Shown piece after piece: positions 32,251 to 42,960 of a DNA stretch of 64,000 bases. Origin of the DNA: Zygnema cylindricum (lineage: Eukaryota > Streptophyta > Zygnematophyceae > Zygnematales > Zygnemataceae); the NCBI GenBank assembly GCA_037447655.1, contig JBBHKE010000403.1:126501-190500 (forward strand). The letters run 5' to 3'. Made by a program: the position numbers and the translations under genes. Numbering within the stretch: the stretch's first letter is position 1; every line of letters begins with the position of its first letter. Below the pieces are notes generated by a model. That model did not search any database, was not told the DNA's origin, and saw nothing but the letters and a program-made list of their open reading frames with translations.

Positions 32251-35194
32251 TCCCCTTATTTTCTAGTCTAATTTTAACTTCAGTTTTAGTCCACATTTTT
32301 CTCTGCAATATTTCAATTTAGGAAAGGGCACTAGTTTTGTCATCATATCAGCCACCATTTCGTCATCAGATCTATATACAAGATTCACAATCTTATTATC
32401 AACTTTTTCCCTCACAAAACTCAATCTTATGTCCATATACTTAGCTTTGAAATGATGTATTGAATTAGCTGCAATTGCAATGGCAGCTTGATTAACACAA
32501 AACACTTCATGCACTCCCTCGTTCGTATACCCTAGTTCTTGCATCAAGGACTTGACCCACATCAATTCTTGCACAGCAGAACAAAAAAGCATGTACTCAG
32601 CCTCCATAGTAGATTGAGCCACCACCTTTTGTTCCTTACTGCTCCAACAACGAGCACATTCCCCCACATACAACACATACCCAGAAGTGCATCTTCTCAT
32701 AGGTACGTCCCCATAACAGGCATCACTTTAAGTAGTGATGTTAGTGTGCTCCCCTCCCAAATGCAACCATAACTCTGTGGTTCCCACCAGATATCTCATG
32801 ACTTTGGTTGCCTCCCAGTCACTCTTCCTAGGATCATGAAGACTCCTACTGAGTATTCCAACTGCTGCCGCTATGTCCGGCCTGATATAGTTCATAAAAT
32901 AAATCAAACTTCCTACGACCTGTCTATAAGGGATATACTTCATAAACTCTCTCTCTTCTGGACTCATTTGATCAACTAAAATCATCACTCCTTTTACACT
33001 CCCATCACTTGTTTTTTTCAAGTCCATGGGAGTGGTACAACTGTTAGCATTTTCCATCTGGAATTTCTCAAGCATATTACCTATTGTTTCTTTCTGAGTA
33101 AGTCTGATAATCCTTTTCCCCCTATCTCTCTCCATTTGGATCCTTAAAATGTATCTTGCCTCACCTAAATCTTTCATATCAAATTTGCTTCTAAGATCTT
33201 CCTTTAGCCTATCGATCTTTTCGAAAGACTTATTGAGCACAAGCAGATCATCCACATAGATTGCAATAAAAATGACACCATTCTCATCTTCAAACATATA
33301 GATAGAATGGTTAGAGCTGATCCGGATATATCCCAGACAGGTGAGAAACTCATCTAGTTTCTTATTCCACTATCGGGGAGCCTGCTTCAATCCATACAAG
33401 GACTTTATGAGCTTGCCGACTTTGCTCTCTTCTCCTTCTTCCACGAGCCCCTCGGGTTGCCTCATGAAAATTTGTTCCTCTAACTCACCATTAAGAAAAA
33501 CAGTCTTAATATCCATCTAGTGTATTTCCATGTCTTCCGCTACTGTCAAACTGAGGAGAATCCTTACTGATGGGAACCGAACAACTAGAGCAAAAGTTTC
33601 CTCATAGTCAATCCCCTCTTTTTGGAAGAACCCATTTGCTACCAATCGAGCCTTATATCTCTTAATAGTATTATCTGGGTTCAGTTGTAGTTTAAACACC
33701 TATATACATCTAATTCGTTTTTTGTCAGGCGGACAGTCCGCTAGTTCTGAAGTATTTTCTTCCACGATAAAGGCCATCTCATCATTTATGGCTCTAATCC
33801 ATCTATCTTTCTCCGGACTGTTTAGTGCCTCCGAGTATGACTGATCCTCATCTAGGTGAGATAGCTTAGTTACCTTGTGAACAGCCTGTTTTTCTTGGAT
33901 CCTTTTGCTGCTCCTTCTCCCCCGCTCAAACTCCGAAGCTGAGATGGAGGGAAGTCTTGGATTTCTCCTTACCTTCTCATCGGCTCCCCAATCCATGGAA
34001 GCCTGTTCTAGTCCCTCCTCTTCTGTCTCCTCGAAGTCCATAAGAATATATGAGGTTTCCAGTGGATTGCCTGTGTCTTAGATCTCTCCTGAATGTGCAA
34101 TCCCTATTTCACTCATGTCTTTTTCGGGAAGGATGGAGTCCTCCTCACCTTCAGACTCAAATCTGATTTTTATCTTTTTGGTATATTTAAAAGGGTCAAA
34201 TGACTTCGCGTCATCCATGACAACTAGGTGTTTGACCAGAATGTTATCCCTTTTTGCTAAGTCATAGACTCTATATCCCCTGACATCCTCATCATATCTT
34301 ACAAAGTATCCAGGTTTTCCCTTAGCATCTAGTTTCTAGTTTTTCCTATCCGTGTCAAGATTGTAAACTTGCCTACCAAATACTTTAAGGTGTGAGATAT
34401 CACTTTTCCTTCCCACCCATCTCTCATAAGGTGTCATTCCCTTTACAGCTGAGGTAAAGACTATATTCTTGATAAAGTTGGCACAGTTCATGGCCTCTGC
34501 CCAAAATCTCTTTCCTATTTTCTTGTTAGCCAACATACTACATGCACTATCTCTTAGTGTTCAGTTCAACCTCTCAGCTACACCATTTTGTTCCAGGTTA
34601 TATGGTACGGTTTTCTGGTGCTGAACTCCCTCATCTCTCAAGTATTCCTCTTTCTGGTTAGAGGTATATTCCCCATTATCACTCTTTATCCTCTTAATGA
34701 GGGTTCCATGCATTTTCGCACTCCTAGCTTTATATTCTTTGAAGTAAGTTGATGTTTCAGACTTTGTTTTTAGGAAATAGACTCTAGAGTATCTAGACTA
34801 GTCATTGGTTATTGTTAAAATAAACCTCTTTCCTCAAACCGAAGGCACTTTTGTAGGGACTCAGATATCTATGTGGACTAAATCTAGTACTTTCTCACCT
34901 CTATATGTGGCGGCTTTGGGAAAGGGAAGTCTATCAGCCTTACCTTGAGCACAGCCACTACAATCATTCATCATTTCATTATCCCCAAACTGAATTCCTT
35001 CTACTTCCCCCAAGATTTTTCATTTCCCTCAACCTATCAAAATGCACATGCCCCAATTGTTTATGCCAAATCATCAACTTAGGAACACCAACATTGTAAG
35101 CATTCTTCTTTTCATGACTCAGATTAAGCCTAAACATTCCTAGGCTACCCTTATTTGAGGGGAAGTAAACTTTATCCCCATACTTGTTAAAATG
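32251..35194 (-). pseudogene. Element H pol: integrase, RT, RNase H (copia)
   Basis: Minus-strand copia polyprotein remnant. RNase H end (CTSGYVLYVGECARCW, STMEAEYMLFCSAV, VFCVNQAAIAIAA where CDNQ is usual, KAKYMDIRLSFVREK) at 32263-32700. RT with IAIYVDDLLVL near 33255 and KWVFKL-type entry near 33690 (codons there decayed). An acidic linker follows (RRNPRLPSI at about 33950). Integrase core remnants near 34340-34830 (NKIGKRFWAEAMNCANFIKN, PYERWVGRKSDISHLKVFG). Several stops and shifts. Interrupted at 35194 by element I; the protease and gag portion resumes at 39372. Confidence 0.85.
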
Positions 35195-36323
35195 TGTGTA
35201 TTTTCTAGGTCTTAATTTATTCTACTTTGTCAAATAGGCTGTCTAAGTCATCTTTACATGTTCTAGTCACTAGAAGACAAAGATAGCCATGGCTACCTAG
35301 GTAGTCAAGGAGACAGGAAGAAGGAAGAAGGGGAGTTATTCTGGGCGGCACCAAAATGTATGCGGACAGACCATGATTTGATCATCGTACGTCTGGTTTA
35401 AAACCGTATTGATATAGCCTTCCGCCTTATCCGCTAGATGTAATGAAGATCAATACACATATAGGGTTTGAAAAGTATTTAAAGTCGATCACACCGGTAT
35501 CATCCAGTTATAGGCGAAACCATACTACATGTACATAGAAAGGAACTACACGAAAATAATATGGGGCGCACGAAACAAATGTCGAAGATATTTGTTTGAC
35601 GGTCGAGATTAAAAATTGGAAATAAAATCGAACGGCTCACATTTCAGCCGGTTGTACGAAATGACAATTTTGGCGTTTTTTGGACATGCCCACACCGGAT
35701 GACACGTGGCAATATCCTAGAGGATTGCGGGATCTCCAGAACGCGAGATGACAAGTATGAATGTGACAAATGTCATATAATGGATGTGTCGTACAAGGAT
35801 CGTACAGAAAGTAGTTCGACACCTGTACTTTCGTGTACAGTAGAGTCATATAATTGGTGTGTACCTCAGTACTGGGGGGCTTAGAAAGGGGTTTTAGGAG
35901 TTAGAATATTTTTGGTAGGTAGCCGCCTCTCCCAGAGAGCATCTTGTATAAAAGGCAAACTTTTGCCAGCCATAACTATCAATTTGCTTGACCATTTTCA
36001 GTGATTCTTTTTGCTGCGGACTCAGGGGAGTCCACACCACACATGGATGTAGTCGGTCAAAGTTTTTGTCTGCCAGGGTGGCTGCATTTCTAAGGGAAAG
36101 TCAAATTGGGTGAATGTGTCCAAATCTCATATTCTAACTTTGCATTCTGTGGTGGAACGGAGCACAGAGAAAGTGTTATTTCACATGGGTGAAGTTTTAT
36201 TGGGGTTCTGATTGTCAAGGGGTCAGTCATTTGGGTTTTTTTATCAAGTTGGAGTCGGCATCACCTAGATTAGCTTCTTTTAGATTTACAATTTCTGTGA
36301 GCAATGGAGCACATAGAGTTTGT
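35195..36323 (+). repeat. Element I 5' LTR
   Basis: 1129 bp. Shows a TATA box TATAAAAG at 35947-35954 and an ABRE/G-box-like ACACGTGGC at 35702-35710, about 240 bp upstream of it. Both are kept in the 3' LTR. The gag ATG (36304) lies 20 bp before its end. The next feature is the primer-binding site GGTTATGGGCCCA (36324-36337 region). Confidence 0.85.
35947..35954 (+). promoter_or_regulatory. TATA box of element I LTR
   Basis: TATAAAAG in CTTGTATAAAAGGCAAACTT, repeated at 38997-39004 in the 3' LTR. The position about 370 bp before the LTR end fits a U3/R boundary promoter. The homologous site in C reads GTACAAAAG, so it may be lost there. Confidence 0.55.
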
Positions 36324-37476
36324 GGTTATGGGCCCACAATCTAGAGTGCCTATGTTTGGTGGAACAGGCTTCACTTATTGGGGATTTATGATGGAGGGAT
36401 TGCTTTTCGAGAAGCACTTGTGGGGATTTGTTTAGGACAAGTGAGGTGTCTGCCTGCGGAATTTGCTGGAACTCACTACAACGGTTCATCTGGGGCTTCC
36501 CAAAAAACCAACCGTATTTTAGATGCAATGGAAGGTGAAGAAAAAATTATGTCCATGGAAAGGGGAAATGGGGAGAAGGATAAAGGGACACCTATGGTGA
36601 GGGGAGCTAGGCTCTCCGCCATAGCTCCAGTTAGAGAGGTCATAAGTAAAACTGAAGAAAATGATAGTAAAATTTGGGAGTGTAAAAACACTATAGCAAA
36701 ACATCTCATACTTACAAATGTCTCTAAGTCCATAGATATCACTCTTTTGAATCTAACCAAGTCTTCCAAAATTTGGGAAACACTATATCAAATTTATAAG
36801 AGTGAGACTATTCAGAGGCAGCAATTAGTAAAACATGATATAGAGGCCTATGTTTATAAAAGCAGTAGCATGATAGAGTTTTGCAATGATATTGCTGCGT
36901 TATATGTTGAGCTTGCTAGTGCGGGATATGTAGAATTTGAAGAGAGGAAGATTAATACACTACTCATGAAACTACCATATGAGTACGAAAACATCATTTG
37001 TCGTATGCAGGCAATGGATGGCTCCTCATGGACTTGGAGCTTTTCCATGGGGATAATTCTTGTGAGGGAAAGCACCTTTGGAGCTTCGTAGGGGAAGTGA
37101 CAGGGTGAATGCATTTACAGCTGGTGGTGATTGGCGGAAGCGTGATGAGAGGAACGGTGGTGACGAGCGGAAGCGTGATGAGAGGAAGAAAGACAAAGGT
37201 AAACCTTATCAGAACTTTGGTAGAAAGAGAGGGAGAGGAAAAGAAACGAGAGCTTTTAAAAAATGGGTTTACTTCTTTTGTAGGGAACCGGGTCATTATA
37301 TGGACGAATGCCCTTGTTTGGAAGAACTTAGAAGTTGGAAAGTGGATGAGGAGGAAGAAGGGGAAGAGGAGAAAGAGGATGAAGTTATGTTGGAGCTTCT
37401 CTGCATCGGTACTATGGAAAAAGAGAAAAGCACACAAAAATTCCACGGAAGCAATTGTGTGCTTTTGGAGGTATAA
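36304..37476 (+). pseudogene. Element I gag
   Basis: Opens at the LTR ATG (36304) as MEHIEFVVMGPQSRVPMFGG, across the primer-binding site, then shifts frame near 36370. The main gag body runs to 37091 (SKIWECKNTIAKHLILTN, SSKIWETLYQIYKS, DIEAYVYKSSSMIEFCND, MKLPYEYENIICRMQAMDG). A second frame (37078-37476) is basic and then acidic, with a zinc knuckle in which the first Cys is replaced (VYFFCREPGHYMDEC). It would encode the particle protein; it is decayed but is the longest gag in the group. No protease follows. Confidence 0.8.
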
Positions 37477-38233
37477 GGGAAGTAAAGAGAGAGGAGATAT
37501 TTGAGGGAGTTCAAAATATTGAGGATAGTTTCATAGATATTTTGGAAATTGAAAACTGGTCGGAAAGAGAGGCTTCAATGGATTCCGAGGAAAGGGGAGA
37601 AGTAAATCTAGAGGGGGCTCTAAAGGAAGGGAGAGAAATAAAATATTTAATGAAAGGTTTAGGGGAGGAGAAATATTTATTGGGAATAAAATTAGAAAGC
37701 GATTGGAAAGAATTCCGTGGGAGAGAGTGAGGAAAGTTCAGAAAATAGGGTAATTATCATTGATAGAAATATAAGTTCGGAAGATGTAGTTTTTTTGAGG
37801 AACTTAGTGGGGACTCTTAATTTAAGGGTAAATTTGGGAGGTAATGGTTTGACATCACTTATGGGAGTGATGCCATCTATGAAGGTGTGCCTGAAAAAAG
37901 GTTAGCATCTGGGTGTGTGTTGCAGATTGGAGATGGGGCTGGCTTTTTAGATTACAAGAGGAAAATTGGATATAGTGTGGATGCAAAAGAGATGAGGTGG
38001 ATAAAACCTTGGCTCGAAATTATGAAAAGTGGGATGCTAAATAAAATGTGTGGTGCAATTATTATTCTGGTTCATCAAATGAACTGTTTTAAATACGAGA
38101 TATATTTCTTGAGTTTTATGAAAGGAAAAGAAAAAATAAGAAAAGAATAAAAAAAAGGGGGTTGTTTTTTTTGTTACTGTTTTAGTTTGTTTAATTGGAG
38201 TTGATAGTAAAGTAGACTAGAAAATAAAAGGAG
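37477..38233 (+). pseudogene. Element I residual pol (RT and RNase H scraps)
   Basis: Only fragments are recognisable: GLGEEKYLLGIKLESD near 37660, matching the RT motif DLGEAKYILGIQVERD of other elements, and ASGCVLQIGDGAGF near 37905, matching the RNase H start CTSGYVLYIGDGACC. Protease, integrase and most of RT are deleted. The purine tract at the end leads into the 3' LTR. Confidence 0.7.
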
Positions 38234-39371
38234 TGTTAAAATGTGTATATTTTCTAGGTCTTAAGTTATTCTACTTTGTCAAATAGGCTGTCTAAGTCAT
38301 CTATACTTGTCGCAGTCACTAGAAGACGGAGATAGCCAAGGCTACCTAGGTAGTCAAGGAGACAGGAAGGAGGAAGAAGGGGAGTTATTCTGGGCGGCAC
38401 CAAAATGTATGCGGACAGACCATGATTTGATTTTGGTACGTTTGGTTTAAGGCAGTACTGATATAGCCTTCGGCCTTATCCGCTAGATGAAATGAAAATC
38501 GATACACATATAGGGTTTAAAAAGTATTTAAAGTCGTTCACACCGGTATCATCCAGTTAACGGCGAAACCAAACAACATGTACATAGAAAGGAACCGCAA
38601 GAAAATAATCCGGGGCGCACGAAACAAATGTCGAAGATATTTGTTCAACGACCGAGATTAAAAATTGGAAATATAATCGAACGGCTCACATTTCAGCCGG
38701 TTGAACGGAACGACAATTTTGGCGGTTTTTGGACGCGCCGACACCGGATGACACGTGGCAATATCCTGGAGGATTGCGGGATCTCCAGAACGCGAGATGA
38801 CAAGTCCGAATAGGACAAATATCACATTAAGGATGTGTCGTACCAAGATCGTACAGAAAGTACTCCGGCACCTGTACTTTCGTGTACGGTACATTCATAT
38901 TATTGGTGCGTACCTCAGTACTGGGGGGCTTAGAGAGGGGTTTTTGGAGTTAGAATATTTTTGGTAGGTAGCCGCCTCTCCCAAAGAGCATCTTGTATAA
39001 AAGGCAAACTTTGGCCAACCATAACTATCAATTTACTTGACCATTTTCAGTGATTTTTTTTGCTTCGAACTCAAGGGAGTCCACACTACACATGGGTGTA
39101 GTCGGTAATGGTTTTTGTCTGCTAGGGTGGCTGCATTTCTTATAAAAATTCAAAGTGGGGGAAGGCGTTCAAATCTCATAGTCTAACTTTGCATTTTGTG
39201 GTGGAACTGAGCACACAGAAAGTGTTTTTTCACAGGGGTGAAGTTTTATTGGGGTTCTGATTGTCAAGGGGTCCGTCATTTGGGTTTATATCAAGTTGAA
39301 GTTGACATCACCTAGATTAGCTTCTTTTAGATCTGCGATTTTTGTGGGCAATGGAGCAACACAGAGTTTCA
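38234..39371 (+). repeat. Element I 3' LTR
   Basis: 1138 bp, near identical to 35195-36323. Carries ACACGTGGC at 38751-38759 and TATAAAAG at 38997-39004. Ends GAGTTTCA followed by the ATTCT target duplication. Confidence 0.9.
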
Positions 39372-40790
39372 ATTCTTAGCTGTAAAGACTTTTTTTTTAC
39401 TGGAGGTATCAAACTCTTTGTCCTCTAACACAAACGTAGAGAAGATTTTTACTCAGCTGAGAAATGTAGAGTACATCTAAGAATGTGAGTATAGAAGTCT
39501 TACCCTCCACTAAGACTTTCATATCTACTGACCCCACTAGATCTGTATTAACCACTTTCCCATCCCTATACGCTATCTCTACAATAGGGATCTTTCTTAG
39601 CCTACTGAAGAGTTCCTAATCACGACACAAATGCATGGATGCACCAGAGTCGATGATCCATCCTTCCTGTGGAGCTTTCCGAATTGCTGTTAGGGCACAC
39701 TCCTATCTCCAAGAGATCTTCTTCTCCTCTAGACTCTCGTCAATAAGAAGCTCCCCATCCTCCTCAGAAGACTCATGCTCGATTTCTTTTGTCATTTTTG
39801 CTACCACAAGTGCCTTTTTCTTCCCTCCGCAAGAACCCCCTCCTTAGTTCTCTTGGAGCCTCACCTTTGATAGCTTGACAGAATCCGTGATAAAGTTTCC
39901 CGACTTTTTGCAAAAATGACAAAGGCCCTTTGGGGGCCTTGGTCTTCCAGACTGATCTCTTTCCCCTTTGTACGGTTTCTTCGGGTCCTTCCCCCATTGG
40001 TCCTCTCCTGCAGCTAGAGCTTGAATGCTTTTTCCTGTCCTAATCTCCATGGTGTTTTCCTGCACAAGTATCATCCGGACCATTGTATTCCACTTCACTG
40101 CACTATCAATCATTTCTTGTACTCGGTACACTAAGTTCTCAAAATCGTCTGGTAACATCATGATGAGAGTGTTAACTTTCATTGTCATTGTACCTGTCCA
40201 TCCGACACTTTCCATATCTATATACAAACAAGAAAGATCATTACAATAATCTAACATCTTTCCTCCTTTGTAAGTGTAACTCACTAGCTTTTGCTAAGCC
40301 AACTAGAGCTGGTGAATAGTACTATCTCTATAGATCTCCACCAAACTCACCCACAACTCCTCGGCCTTTTAAATGTGAAGGTGAGGGGTGGCTAAAGCTT
40401 GAGTTAGGTGCATTAGAATGAAGTTCTTGGCAGCCATGTTTACGTCTTCCCACATTTTAGTATCGTTCTCCACGGTTTTCAAGGCCGCCGCTCTCGGTGC
40501 CGTGGCAATAGGGGTGAGGGGTGTCTCCTTCCCTTTCCCCTTTTCGGACATACTGCTATCCCCATCATCTGCCTCCTTAGCGGAAGCAGTTGCTGGTGTA
40601 GGAAACCTTACTCCTCGAAATCTTGGCAGAGGTCTCGAAGGTGAACGTTTCACTTGTCCTCTGACGATACGACATTATCGTTTTTTCACAAAGCCCCAAT
40701 CATCATGGCTTCCCAATAGATGAACTCAAATCCATTGAAGGTGGACACCCTAGAGGGTGGGTGCATAACCTGCAATTCTGTGTCCTCCAT
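39372..40790 (-). pseudogene. Element H protease and gag (copia)
   Basis: Continues H on the far side of element I. The gag frame opens at 40790 inside the LTR as MEDTELQVMHPPSRVSTFNG, across a mutated primer-binding site (GGTTATGCACCCA). It continues with SPSRPLPRFRGVRFPTP, MLDYCNDLSCLYIDMESVG, MMLPDDFENLVYRVQEM and a zinc knuckle GLCHFCKKSGNFITDSV that lacks the final Cys. The protease remnant lies near 39630-39680 (WIIDSGASMHLC type). Several frameshifts. The 5' LTR begins at 40771. Confidence 0.8.
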
Positions 40791-40871
40791 TGGACTACAA
40801 ATTTCAGAAAGCCACTAAATAGTTGTTAACTAACCCATTTTCAATGGCAACCACTGCTGCCAAGCAACAAG
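40771..40871 (-). repeat. Element H 5' LTR, inner 101 bp
   Basis: Matches 31189-31290. Interrupted at 40871/40872 by element C and resumed at 47359. Confidence 0.8.
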
Positions 40872-41939
40872 TGTAGAAATTAATGGTCTTTTAAAGTATT
40901 TTGTAGGTCTGAATAGAAATATAGAAAGAAGCCGAGGCAGTATACCTCTAACTTCTCTCTCTAACTCTCAAACTTGTCGCATTCACAGAGAAATTGGAGA
41001 GGAAGCTAGAGCCATGGCTACCTAGGCTATCCAGAGGTTTACGGGATATAAAAATTGGTTTATTTATATTTAAGGATATATTTACTAAAATATATGTGCC
41101 ACCTCCAGGATTTCATCCTGGAACCTGCCGGTCGGTAATCAGCAGGTAGTCGTTAGCTTTAAACCGTTAAGCCTAGAGATAGTGTTACGTAATATTGGGT
41201 TTGATAATTAATTAAACATTAATACGTAGGATAGTTCATTTAACTAAAATTGTTTTACAGGAAACATAGATCCAGTAATGTAAAAGTACGGATTATGGTA
41301 CGGATAAGAAACGAATAACGCGCATTTATTTCTTTACCGAAACAAATACCGCGCATGTATTTATTACGGCTACGATTAAATGTGAATTTAATCGGACGGC
41401 CGAAATTGAACGCCGATATCGCAGAAGAGAATTTCGGCGGTTTTTGATCATCGCCACATCAGAGGACACGTGGCGGAATGACATTGGATTGCGGCATCTC
41501 CAAGGATTAAGGGAGCGAATCCGGATATACCACGTGTCGACATTTAGGCCATGTCGTACACTGTTCGTACAAAAAGTACACCGGCAATTGTTTTTTTCTG
41601 TACGGAGGAGTAATCTTATTGGCTCCGTACATCAAAAGATAGAGTCTGTGAGATAGATAAGACTTAGAAAAATTAGAAGATAGGATCCTCTCTTCCATAG
41701 AGCTTGTGTACAAAAGGTCAACTTTGACCCTCCATAACTTACTGCTCAAGGGAGCAAATTAAAAGATTCTTTTTGCTATCAACTCAGGGGAGTGCTGCTT
41801 TCACAACGGTGAAGTTGGTTAGAGTTTTTGTCATCCAGGGTGGCAGTTGTTCTTGCTGAAACACAAAGGGGTCAAGGATATTTAAGAGGCTTCTTCGAAG
41901 CTGTCCACTTTGAGGACTTATGGAGGCCTCAGAGTTTCA
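40872..41939 (+). repeat. Element C 5' LTR
   Basis: 1068 bp, TGTAGAAATTAATGG...GAGTTTCA. Contains ACACGTGGC at 41466-41474, CCACGTGT near 41530, and the tRNA-like block on the minus strand at about 41098-41175. The gag ATG (41920) is in its last 20 bases. Confidence 0.9.
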
Positions 41940-42960
41940 AGTTATGGGCCCACCCTCTAGGGTACCAATCTTTAATGGAACTAGCTTAATATACTGGGAA
42001 AGTATGATGATAGGAGCTCTATGCGAAAAAATGTTTTGGGGGATAATGAGTGGACGGTTGGGGCGTCTATCAAGTCTTGGAATCCTCCAGGGTTTAAAGG
42101 AAGCAGATTCACAAAGAATGCAGGTCCATCTTCAACAGAGGATACAAAGGAAGGAGAGGTGGTGGACAAAGGAGCGGAGAAAGAGACGACCACACAAATA
42201 GCAACTGGTTGAGCATTCATGTCACCTATTCCGAGGAACGAGAAGAATGATACTCAAACCTGGGATTTCAACAATATGGCGGCAAAGCACTTCATCCTAC
42301 GCCATCTTACTCAACGACTTGCATGTCTTCATTTGCAGGTAGAAAAGGCATCCGATCTGTGGATGGCTCTCATATAGATGTACCGAAGCGGTACGTTTCA
42401 GCAACAACAATTGGCTGATCTGAAAGTTAATGAATTTGTATACAAAAGGGGGAAAATGTTGGATTTTTGCAATGAGATTGCAACACTCTTCATGGAGCTA
42501 GAGAGTGCGGGAAAAAGTTTTAGTGAAAAAAAAAAGGTTAACTGTTTACTGATGAAGTTACCCGATGAGTTCGAGAACATAGTCAACCGTGTGCAAGACT
42601 TGCCGGACCCAAGATAGATATAGAATCAGTGGTAGGGATGATTCTCGTTTCAGAGAATACGATTGAGATCTGACGGGGAGGAATGAGTGGCCAAGCCTTG
42701 GCAATTTCAACCGATTGGAGGAAAATGGATTTCTGGAAAGCGGTCGGAATCAATAGGGGAAAGGAGCAGAAAAATCAGGCCGACGAGTTCGTGCCAAGGG
42801 CTCCTAAAGGTTTATGACATTTTTGTAAGAAACCGGGGCACTATATGGTAGAGTGCACTAAGCTAACCGAGCTTCGGTTAAAGGAGGGGCAGACCGGTGG
42901 TACCTCAAGAGAAAAGAAAAAGGCCCTTGTGAAACAGGTACATGAGGCTTAATCCGAGGA
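41920..42960 (+). pseudogene. Element C gag
   Basis: Starts at the LTR ATG 41920 as MEASEFQVMGPPSRVPIFNG, through the primer-binding site, then LIYWESMMIGALCEKMFWG. Decayed further on: frameshifts near 42060 and 42200, with recognisable gag pieces VNEFVYKRGKMLDFCNEI, LLMKLPDEFENIVNRVQDL (to 42617) and a nucleocapsid knuckle near 42815 where the first Cys codon is TGA (HFCKKPGHYMVEC remains). The product would be the particle protein. The start region is conserved with A, B, H and I despite LTR divergence. Confidence 0.8.

Larger units (their letters stand above)
35195..39371 (+). mobile_element. Element I: pol-deleted copia element
   Basis: 4177 bp, LTRs 35195-36323 and 38234-39371 (TGTTAAAATGTG...GAGTTTCA), target duplication ATACT (35190-35194) / ATTCT (39372-39376) with one mismatch, inserted in element H. 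The purine tract AAAATAAAAGGAG precedes the 3' LTR. The internal region of only 1.9 kb keeps gag and small RT and RNase H scraps; protease and integrase are gone. Same half-tRNA family as A, B, C and H. Confidence 0.9.
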
